This document shows positions 32,019-39,072 of a stretch of DNA of 64,000 nucleotides, one piece after another. Position 1 is the stretch's first letter. The number at the start of each line of letters is the position of its first letter. A program made the translations under genes and the position numbers. Source of the DNA: Micromonospora sp. WMMD1082 (lineage in GTDB: Bacteria > Actinomycetota > Actinomycetes > Mycobacteriales > Micromonosporaceae); assembly GCF_029626175.1 (NCBI RefSeq), contig NZ_JARUBM010000002.1:4729001-4793000 (forward strand). Direction: 5' to 3'. The notes beneath the pieces were generated by a model, which saw nothing but the letters and a program-made list of their open reading frames with translations, did no database searches and was not told where the DNA came from.

Positions 32019-33278
32019 GTGGGCCGCAGCCAGTCGCTACCCCGGGGCGGCGATTCCCGGTTCGGGCCCGGCGCCGATGACGCCGGCTGCCCGATCCTGC
32101 ACGTCGACATGGACGCCTTCTTCGCCTCCGTGGAGGTGCGCCACCGGCCCGAGCTGCGCGGCCAGGCCGTCGTGGTCGGCGGTGTCGGCCCGCGCGGCGT
32201 GGTCAGTTCCGCCAGCTACGAGGCCCGGCGATACGGCGTACGCAGCGCCATGCCCACGATGCGGGCCCGCGCTCTGTGCCCGCACGCGGTCTTCCTCGCC
32301 CCCGACTTCACCCGCTACTCGGCGGCCTCGCGCGCGGTCATGCAGATCTTCCGTGACGTCACGCCGCTGGTCGAGCCGCTCTCCCTGGACGAGGCGTTCC
32401 TCGACGTCACCGGCGCCCGGCGACTGTTCGGCCCGCCCGCGACGATCGCCCGCCGCATCCGGGAGCGGGTCGCCGCGGAGCAGGGGCTGACCTGCTCGGT
32501 GGGGGTAGCGTCGAGCAAGTTCGTGGCCAAGCTCGGCTCGACCCGGGCCAAGCCCGACGGTCTGCTGGTCGTCCCGGCCGACCGGGTGCTCGACTTCCTC
32601 CATCCGTTGCCGGTCGCCGCGCTGTGGGGGGTGGGGGAGCGCTCCGAGCAGGCGCTGCTGCGGCTCGGTCTGCGGACCATCGGTGATCTCGCGCAGGCAT
32701 CGGTCGGCATGCTGCGTACCGCACTGGGCGAGGCCGCCACCGCGCACCTGCGCGAGCTGGCGTGGGGCCGCGACCCGCGCCGGGTCAGCCCGGAGCAGAC
32801 GGAGAAGTCCATCGGCGCGGAGGTCACCTTCGACGTGGATGTCGACGATCCGACCGAGATCCGTCGTACGCTGCTCGCCCTGGCCGAGAAGGTCGGTGTC
32901 CGGTTGCGCGGCGCCGGGCAGGTGGGGCGGACGGTGTCGCTCAAGGTGCGGACCGCCGACTTCCGCACGGTCACCCGCGCCCGCACCCTCGACGTGCCCA
33001 CCGACGTGGCCCGGGAGATGTTCGACACGGTGTGGGCGCTTTACACCGCTCTGCACCCGGGCGAGCGGATCCGCCTGCTCGGCGTCCGGGCGGAGGGGTT
33101 GGCGGCGACCCAGGAGACGCCGCGGCAACTCGCCCTCGGCGAGCCGGAGCGGGGGTGGCGGGAGGCGGAGGTCGCCGCCGACGCGGCGGCTGCCCGTTTC
33201 GGGCGGTCCGTCATAGGACCGGCCAGTCTTCTCCACGGGCGTGAGCCGCGACGAAATGAAAATCCGACCCGGCCGTAG
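32019..33278 (+). CDS. dinB: DNA polymerase IV (DinB, Y family)
   Basis: 419-residue active Y-family translesion polymerase. Catalytic residues are present: D30 and D32 in HVDMDAFFASVEV and D124-E125 in PLSLDEAFLDVTG. VVSSASYEARRYGVRSAMP (nucleotide binding) and a helix-hairpin-helix (ALLRLGLRTIGDLAQASVGM) follow, then the little finger (EKSIGAEVTFDVDVDDP). The start at 32019 is set by a leaderless-type -10 box. The C-terminus has no obvious QxLxLF clamp peptide at its end, although RQLALGEPERG lies near it. Contrast with ImuB upstream, which lacks both catalytic sites. Confidence 0.93.
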   Translation: MGRSQSLPRGGDSRFGPGADDAGCPILHVDMDAFFASVEVRHRPELRGQAVVVGGVGPRGVVSSASYEARRYGVRSAMPTMRARALCPHAVFLAPDFTRYSAASRAVMQIFRDVTPLVEPLSLDEAFLDVTGARRLFGPPATIARRIRERVAAEQGLTCSVGVASSKFVAKLGSTRAKPDGLLVVPADRVLDFLHPLPVAALWGVGERSEQALLRLGLRTIGDLAQASVGMLRTALGEAATAHLRELAWGRDPRRVSPEQTEKSIGAEVTFDVDVDDPTEIRRTLLALAEKVGVRLRGAGQVGRTVSLKVRTADFRTVTRARTLDVPTDVAREMFDTVWALYTALHPGERIRLLGVRAEGLAATQETPRQLALGEPERGWREAEVAADAAAARFGRSVIGPASLLHGREPRRNENPTRP

Positions 33279-33288
33279 GTCGTCCCGC

Positions 33289-33317
33289 TTTCCGACGCGC
33301 GAGGGCCCTCGTAGACT
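33289..33317 (+). promoter_or_regulatory. Probable promoter of the DUF3040 gene
   Basis: A -10 TAGACT at 33312-33317 is preceded at 17 bp by TTTCCG (33289-33294). The start codon lies 77 bp downstream with a GGGGAGGAG ribosome site. Confidence 0.4.
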
Positions 33318-33393
33318 TGCGGGTAAGCAGCCGGTTGGCTGCCACGGTCTGTCGGTCCGACCGGACCGACCAACGTGACCGGGGAGGAGTGCC

Positions 33394-33789
33394 GTGCCGC
33401 TCTCGGAGCACGAGCAGCGGCTGTTCGAGCAGATCGAGCGGTCGCTTGCCGAGGACCCCAAGTTCGCCTCGGCCGTGCGCGCCAGCGATCCGCGCTTCCA
33501 CGCGCGGCGTCGCCTGCTCGTCGCTGCCGGCCTGATCATTGCCGGCCTGGCGTTGTTGGTCTATGGCGCGGTGATCAAGACTCCGCCACTGGCAGTGGCG
33601 GGGTTCGTTGTCATGCTGGCCTCGGCCGCGTTCGCGGTGCAGTCGCACCGCCGGGCGCAGTCACCCGACCTGCACGTCGTCGGGGGCACGGCGAGTCGTC
33701 GCCGGTCCCGGGGCCGTGCCGGCCGGCGGCCGGGCTTCCTCGACCGGATGGAGGACAGGTGGCGGCAGCGCCCGGAGGGCCACCGCTGA
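33394..33789 (+). CDS. DUF3040 membrane protein
   Basis: 131-residue actinobacterial DUF3040 protein. It begins MPLSEHEQRLFEQIERSLAE, the family hallmark, followed by a DPKFASAVR block, two membrane spans (LLVAAGLIIAGLALLVYG and PPLAVAGFVVMLASAAFAV) and a basic C-terminal tail (SRRRSRGRAGRRPGF). GTG at 33394 with GGAGGAG upstream. The family is often found near cell-division genes in actinobacteria, but its function is not known. It converges on the transglutaminase gene with a hairpin between them. Confidence 0.85.
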   Translation: MPLSEHEQRLFEQIERSLAEDPKFASAVRASDPRFHARRRLLVAAGLIIAGLALLVYGAVIKTPPLAVAGFVVMLASAAFAVQSHRRAQSPDLHVVGGTASRRRSRGRAGRRPGFLDRMEDRWRQRPEGHR

Positions 33790-33819
33790 ACCCGTTCCGC
33801 CGTTCCTGAGGCGGAGCAC

Positions 33820-33845
33820 CCACCCCGGCCCGACCGCCGGGGTGG
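33820..33845. terminator. Hairpin between convergent genes, probable bidirectional terminator
   Basis: Perfect 10-bp stem (CCACCCCGGC / GCCGGGGTGG) with a 6-nt loop, between the ends of the DUF3040 gene and the oppositely oriented transglutaminase gene. There is no U-tract, as often in high-GC actinobacteria. Just beyond, CGCCGT[CT]CGGGATGCT occurs twice (about 33886-33925), a short degenerate direct repeat. Confidence 0.55.
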
Positions 33846-33940
33846 CCCGCGCTCGACCGGCCGATGGCCGTTCGAGCGCTTCACGCCGTCCGGGATGCTG
33901 CGCTTTCTCGCCGTTCGGGATGCTCTGCTTCGCGCCGTGC

Positions 33941-36412
33941 TCAGCGGGCCGCGCGGCTGGCGATCAGCCGGCGCGGGCTGAACCGCTGTAGTCGGCGGCG
34001 CAGCTGACCTGCCGAGTTGACCAGCCGCGACGAGCCGTCCGCGACGGCGGTACGCCACCGGTGCAGCACCGACGGCGGCAACACCGTCGCCACCAGCCGG
34101 GTCCGCCGGTCCGCCTGCCCGGCGAGCGCACCGCGCACCGTCCGCAGGGCCGCCGGCAGGGGCTCGCCGGTCAACGGATCCCGGGCGTAGCGGGCCCGCT
34201 CCTCCGCCCGGCCGAGCAGGCGGACCGCCGACCCGGCCTCGGTGTCCGTGGTGAGCCGCTCCCGGGCCAGCCGGTCGGCGGTCGCCCGCGGGGTCTCCGT
34301 CCGGTCCACCCGGATCCGGTAGTCGACCAGCGTGTCGATGAGTTCGTCCCAGGCGGCGTGCGCGTCGGCCCGCGCCCGGTCCAGGTCGACGCCGACCAGC
34401 ACCACCGGTTCACCGGAGCCGGCGGAGTCCCCGTCCGGAACGTCGACCGTCCGGATCGCCGGTGCCGGCCGACCCCGACGGCGGCGCAGGGCGAGCCGGC
34501 GCAGCGCGGGCACGGCGAGCAGGAGCAGCAGCGCCAGTACGCCGGCGGCGGCCAGCCACGGCCAGACGGGCGCCTGCTGGTCCGGAGTATCGGAACCGCC
34601 GACAGCGCCCGGGTCGGCGCCGTCCTCGAACTGATCCGGTCCCCGGTCCGCCTCGGCCGACGGGTCCGTCTCGTCGGGCGTGTCCGCCGTGCCGGTCTGC
34701 GGCGTGCTCTCCTCGGGGGCGTCGGTGTCCGGCGCCCAGGCCGAGCGGGTCGAGCCCGGTACGCCGTAGGCCGGGGTGGCGTCGAAGGGCACCCAGCCGA
34801 TCTGGTCGAAGTAGACCTCCGTCCAGGCGTGCAGGTTGCGGTTGGTCAGCGTGCGGGTGTCGTCGCTGCGCCGGCTGCCGTTGGTGAACCCGAAGGCGAC
34901 CCGGGCCGGGATGCCCGCGTCGCGAATCATCCAGGCCAGCGCCGCCGCGTACTGCTGGCAGTAGCCGACCTTGTTCTCCAGGAAGTCGAGGATCGCCTGA
35001 CCGCTGGTGCCCTGCTCGGTGCTGAGTCGGTAGCTGAAGCCGTTGTCCTCGGAGAAGTAGTCGTAGATGGCGCGCACCTTGTCGTACTCGGTGCGCGCGT
35101 CCTGGATCAGATCCTCCACCAGGGCCCGCACCTCGGGCACGTCGGGCGTCACCGTCTGCTGCCGGCGCAGCGGCAGATCCGCCGGTAGCGGCTGGGCCCG
35201 GCGCAGCGCCTGCGGCGTGTATGTCGAGCGTACGTAGTCGAACGCGTACTGCTTGCCCCGGGAGTTGTCCCGGTTGGAGAAGACGACCTGCAGGTTCGGG
35301 TCGTAGAACCAGTTGTTGCCGAGCTCGGCGAAGCTGACCGGCTCGGCGTAGACCGGCAGCAGCGGCATGTTCAGCTCCCGGCTCACCTCCACGGTGGCCC
35401 GCTGCCGGGTGCGCTCCACGCCCGGCACCGACTGCCCGGACGGATCGGGCAGGTCGCCGGTGACCCGCCGACCGTTGGGGCCGCGCACCCGGAAGCCGTC
35501 GGTACGCAGGTCGTCAGCGACACCGAAGCGCAGGTAGAACGGCTCCTCCTCGGTGGTGGTGACCTTCACCAGGTCGGTCACCTGGGACTGGTTGAGCTGC
35601 CCGCTGAGCGCGGCGAAGAGGTCCACCCGGCCGGGTGGACCGCCGAAACCGGGGCCGATGCCCGAGCCGACGCCGGAGTTGAAGCCGGTCATCAGCCCGG
35701 CGGTCATCCCCGGCACGGCCAACGGCACCAGCACGGCCAGCGCGAGCCCCACCACCGCCAGCCGCCGGCCGGCGGCGGCCAGCGGGGACGACTCCCACAC
35801 GTCGACGTCGCGGCCGTCGCCGGTGAACCGCCGGCCGAACCGGCGGACCCGGTCCACGTTGTCGGTGACCAGCAGCCAGAGGAAGCCGGCGGCGCCGATC
35901 GCGAACGGCACCGGCGGGACGCTGTCCACGTAGATCGCCACCGGCACCGAGTAGATGGCCAGCATCGGCAGGCCGGCCAGGGCGGGGCGGCGCAGGCCGA
36001 CGCAGAGCACGTCCACCAGCACCGCCACCGAGCCGACGCCGAGCACGGTGATGAACAGCAGCGGATCGGTGTCCGGGACCTTCACGCCGTGCGAGCGCAT
36101 GTCCCCCAGCGAGTTGCCGAGCAACTCGGCGAAGTGCCCGAAGGTGGCCGGGGTGGGCAGCACCGCCAGCAGCTCCGCACCGCTGGGGAACAACCAGGTC
36201 AGGGCGAGCGTGAGGCCGCCCAGCATGGCCAGCGCCTGGACCCAGAGCGGGGTCCGACCAAGCCGGGACAGCGCCGCCGCGGCGGCCACCGCGGCCACCG
36301 CGATGACCGCCTGGATCAGCCACGTCCAGCGCTCGAAGATGGCCGACAGCGGCGCCGCGGCGAGCAGCGTCGCGGCGGCGGCCACCAGACCCATGTTCCG
36401 ATGGGCGATCAT
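33941..36412 (-). CDS. TgpA-like transglutaminase-domain membrane protein
   Basis: 823-residue membrane protein of the DUF3488/TgpA type. About six N-terminal membrane spans are followed by a long extracytoplasmic region, a transglutaminase-like core with catalytic Cys in KVGYCQQYAAALAWMIRDAG, His in LHAWTEVYFDQIGW and Asp in PFDATPAYG, then a low-complexity Asp/Pro linker (about 560-610), one more membrane span (WPWLAAAGVLALLLLLAVPA) and a DUF4129-like cytoplasmic tail. It is the last gene in a moxR-DUF58-tgpA operon, a conserved trio linked to envelope protein maturation. Substrates are unknown. Confidence 0.9.
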   Translation of the reverse strand: MIAHRNMGLVAAAATLLAAAPLSAIFERWTWLIQAVIAVAAVAAAAALSRLGRTPLWVQALAMLGGLTLALTWLFPSGAELLAVLPTPATFGHFAELLGNSLGDMRSHGVKVPDTDPLLFITVLGVGSVAVLVDVLCVGLRRPALAGLPMLAIYSVPVAIYVDSVPPVPFAIGAAGFLWLLVTDNVDRVRRFGRRFTGDGRDVDVWESSPLAAAGRRLAVVGLALAVLVPLAVPGMTAGLMTGFNSGVGSGIGPGFGGPPGRVDLFAALSGQLNQSQVTDLVKVTTTEEEPFYLRFGVADDLRTDGFRVRGPNGRRVTGDLPDPSGQSVPGVERTRQRATVEVSRELNMPLLPVYAEPVSFAELGNNWFYDPNLQVVFSNRDNSRGKQYAFDYVRSTYTPQALRRAQPLPADLPLRRQQTVTPDVPEVRALVEDLIQDARTEYDKVRAIYDYFSEDNGFSYRLSTEQGTSGQAILDFLENKVGYCQQYAAALAWMIRDAGIPARVAFGFTNGSRRSDDTRTLTNRNLHAWTEVYFDQIGWVPFDATPAYGVPGSTRSAWAPDTDAPEESTPQTGTADTPDETDPSAEADRGPDQFEDGADPGAVGGSDTPDQQAPVWPWLAAAGVLALLLLLAVPALRRLALRRRRGRPAPAIRTVDVPDGDSAGSGEPVVLVGVDLDRARADAHAAWDELIDTLVDYRIRVDRTETPRATADRLARERLTTDTEAGSAVRLLGRAEERARYARDPLTGEPLPAALRTVRGALAGQADRRTRLVATVLPPSVLHRWRTAVADGSSRLVNSAGQLRRRLQRFSPRRLIASRAAR

Positions 36413-36428
36413 GAGGGGGACCTTCCGT

Positions 36429-37727
36429 TCATCGCACGCTACCGGCGACCGTCTCGGCCATCGCCGCCCGCAGGGCGAACCCCTGGGAACTCCGGCCGGC
36501 CTGCGGCCAGAGCGCCGGCAGCCGGCCGCCGTGGTCGACGCCGATCACCCGCCAACCGGACTGCAACAGGGCCAGCGCGGCGCTGTCGTGCGCCTGGTCG
36601 GCCTCGGCCCGGGCCTGCGTCGGCAGGTTGAGCCAGGCGGAGCTGTCCAGCAGGAAACACACGCAGGTGGCGCCGTTGGCCCGCAACCCGGCCAGCAGCT
36701 CCGCCTCCGCGGTGCTCAACGACCCGAACAGGCCGATGATCAGGCCGCCGTCGGCCCGCTGCCGCACGTGCTGCACCAGAGTGGTGATCTCCACCCGGTT
36801 ATCCAGCCTGACCTCCGCGAGCTGGTCGAGCAGCAGCCCGTCACCGGCGCCCTCGCTCGCGTCGACGTCCGCGCCCGAGCCGGTGACCAGGCGCAGCTTG
36901 TAACCGGCCTGCCGCAGGTGCACGGCGATGCTGGCCGCGGCCGAGACCGCCCACTCGAAGCTGGCCGTCGGGCCGTCGCCCTGGTGGCCGTACGCGCGGG
37001 TGTCCAACAGCACCGTCGCCCGGCTCTCCCAGGGCTGCTCCTCCCGCCGCACCATCAGCTCCCCGGTGCGCGCGGTCGACTTCCAGTGCACCCGGCGCAG
37101 GTCGTCGCCGCGCCGGTACTCCCGGGTGGCCGCGTCGTCCTCGCCGTGCACCGCCACCGAGCGGGCCCGGCTCTCGCCGCTGCCGGCGTACTCACCGGGC
37201 AGCCGCACCGACGGCAGCGGCACCACCTGCGGCACCACCGTGAGACGGTCGGTGCCGGGGAAGGCCCGGCTGAGTTCGCACAGACCGAACGGGTCGGTCA
37301 TCCGGACCACCAGCGGCCCGACCTCGTACCGGCCGCGCACGTCGGCGCGCACCGTGTACGCCACGGAGCTGGCCTGGTGCGCGCCGAGGCGCTCCAGCAC
37401 CACCCGGGGCCGGCTGCCGAGGGCGTACGGGAGCCGGTCCTCCAGCAGCAGCGTGCCGGTCGGCAGCCGGGACATGTTCTGCAACCGCAGCACCACCCGG
37501 GCGTTGGCGCCCACCGGCACCCGGTGCGGCTCCAGCGACCGGTGGCAGGCGAGCTTGTAGCGGCTGCGGCCGACGTAGAGCGCGGCGAGCAGCGGCAGGA
37601 CCGCCAGCAGCACGGAGACCCGCAGCAGGTCCTTCTCGCCGAGGATGCCGGCGGAGACGGCCGCCACCACCGCGGCCGCCAGGAAGGAACGGCCGCGGGT
37701 GGTCAGCCCGCGCAGCCCGTCACGCAC
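36429..37727 (-). CDS. DUF58-domain protein
   Basis: 432 residues with two N-terminal membrane spans (FLAAAVVAAVSAGILG, VSVLLAVLPLLAALYVG), a beta-rich central part, and the DUF58 signature SVAVHGEDDAATREYRRGDD followed by LRRVHWKSTARTGELMVRRE, leading into a von Willebrand A-like fold (ATVLLDTRAYG). DUF58 proteins pair with MoxR AAA+ ATPases in a chaperone-like system. GTG start at 37727, one base after the moxR stop, and 16 bp before the transglutaminase gene, so the three are co-transcribed. Confidence 0.88.
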   Translation of the reverse strand: MRDGLRGLTTRGRSFLAAAVVAAVSAGILGEKDLLRVSVLLAVLPLLAALYVGRSRYKLACHRSLEPHRVPVGANARVVLRLQNMSRLPTGTLLLEDRLPYALGSRPRVVLERLGAHQASSVAYTVRADVRGRYEVGPLVVRMTDPFGLCELSRAFPGTDRLTVVPQVVPLPSVRLPGEYAGSGESRARSVAVHGEDDAATREYRRGDDLRRVHWKSTARTGELMVRREEQPWESRATVLLDTRAYGHQGDGPTASFEWAVSAAASIAVHLRQAGYKLRLVTGSGADVDASEGAGDGLLLDQLAEVRLDNRVEITTLVQHVRQRADGGLIIGLFGSLSTAEAELLAGLRANGATCVCFLLDSSAWLNLPTQARAEADQAHDSAALALLQSGWRVIGVDHGGRLPALWPQAGRSSQGFALRAAMAETVAGSVR

Positions 37728-37728
37728 G

Positions 37729-38784
37729 TCACGGCCTCCGGGGCTCGAACGGCGCCCGGCCGTTGCCGGTCGTCGGCGGGCGGGTGTCGTACGGCGAGCG
37801 CTTGCGGTCGTGCGGTAGCGGCAGCCGGTGCACCAGGTCGGCGACGATCGCGTCGGTGGTGCGCCGGGCGAGCTGGGCGTCGGCGGTGGGGATGATCCGG
37901 TGCGCCAGCACCGGCACGGCGAGCACCTGCAGGTCGTCGGGGAGGACGTAGTCGCGCCCGTCGAGAGCGGCCACCGCGCGGGCGGTGCGCAGCAGTTGCA
38001 GGGTGCACCGGGGGGACGCGCCCAACCGCAGGTCGGGTGACTCGCGGGTGGCGGTGACCAGGTCGACGGCGTACTGCTTGACCGCGTCGGCGACGTGCAC
38101 CTGCCGGACGTGGCCGATCAGCCGGCGCACGGTGTCGGCGTCGGAGACCGGCCGCAGCCCGGGCAGCGGGTCGACCGCGCCGTGCGCGTCCAGCATGGCC
38201 AGCTCGGCGGTCGGGTCCGGGTATCCCATGGCGATGCGGGCGGTGAACCGGTCGCGCTGCGCCTCCGGCAGCGGGTACGTGCCCTCCATCTCGATTGGGT
38301 TCTGCGTGGCGATCACCATGAACGGCGTCTGGAGCTGGTACGTCACCCCGTCGACCGTGACCTGCCGCTCCTCCATGCACTCCAGCAGCGCCGACTGGGT
38401 CTTCGGGGACGCACGGTTGATCTCGTCGCCGACGACCAGGTTGGCGAAGACGGCACCCGGACGGAACTCGAAGTCGTGCGTCTCCTGGTTGTAGACGCTG
38501 ACCCCGGTGACGTCGCTGGGCAGCAGGTCGGGCGTGAACTGGATGCGGCGTACCGAACAGTCGATCGACCGGGCCAGCGCCTTGGCCAGCTTGGTCTTGC
38601 CGACGCCGGGCACATCCTCGATGAGCAGGTGTCCCTCGGCGAGCAGGACGGCCAGGGCCAACCGCACGGTCGCGGTCTTGCCCTCGATGACCTGTTCGAT
38701 GTTGGCCACGATCGCGTCACTCGCGGCGCGGAACTCGTCGTACGGCAGCAGACCGCCAACGTCGTCCCAGGTCTGTTGTGTCAC
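37729..38784 (-). CDS. MoxR-family AAA+ ATPase
   Basis: 351-residue AAA+ ATPase. Walker A is EDVPGVGKTKLAKALA, Walker B is NLVVGDEINRASPKTQSALL, sensor I lies in FMVIATQNPIEMEGTYPLPE, and the arginine finger/sensor II is in LPEAQRDRFTARI and LGASPRCTLQLLR. The longer frame to 38886 is unlikely; GTG at 38784 (VTQQTWDDVG) has GGAGGAGG just upstream. MoxR acts with DUF58 partners to assemble or activate envelope complexes. It heads the minus-strand operon and is divergent from the antiporter operon across 288 bp. Confidence 0.92.
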   Translation of the reverse strand: MTQQTWDDVGGLLPYDEFRAASDAIVANIEQVIEGKTATVRLALAVLLAEGHLLIEDVPGVGKTKLAKALARSIDCSVRRIQFTPDLLPSDVTGVSVYNQETHDFEFRPGAVFANLVVGDEINRASPKTQSALLECMEERQVTVDGVTYQLQTPFMVIATQNPIEMEGTYPLPEAQRDRFTARIAMGYPDPTAELAMLDAHGAVDPLPGLRPVSDADTVRRLIGHVRQVHVADAVKQYAVDLVTATRESPDLRLGASPRCTLQLLRTARAVAALDGRDYVLPDDLQVLAVPVLAHRIIPTADAQLARRTTDAIVADLVHRLPLPHDRKRSPYDTRPPTTGNGRAPFEPRRP

Positions 38785-39072
38785 GGGCCTCCTCCTCGTC
38801 GCCGTCACGGCAGCTCTGTGTAAGAGCACCTGGCCCCGCCGTTGGGTTCGCGGACGTACGAGCCTCGTCTGCCGCAGCAATCTCACTGGCCTCTCAGGCT
38901 AACCATGTTTGTCGCCGACGCCGACCGCCGCAGGTGTTTGAGTGCTTACGCAGCGATTTGTCATTCACTCAGCGCATGTCACCGGTTATGCCGGGTAAGG
39001 AGCCCCGAACTCGTCCGACGATGGGAAGACCTTGCCCGACCGCACCGACGCCCCGCTGGGCCTGGAGGCGGC
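38785..39072. other. Divergent intergenic region between moxR and mrpA
   Basis: 288 bp, relatively AT-rich between about 38875 and 38990. It must hold promoters for both operons, but no confident -35/-10 pair or known riboswitch fold was recognised. No independent gene is supported. Confidence 0.5.

Noticed and set aside
38785..39072. Cation-sensing riboswitch before mrpA
   Set aside because: No known riboswitch consensus recognised; only an ordinary, somewhat AT-rich divergent region.
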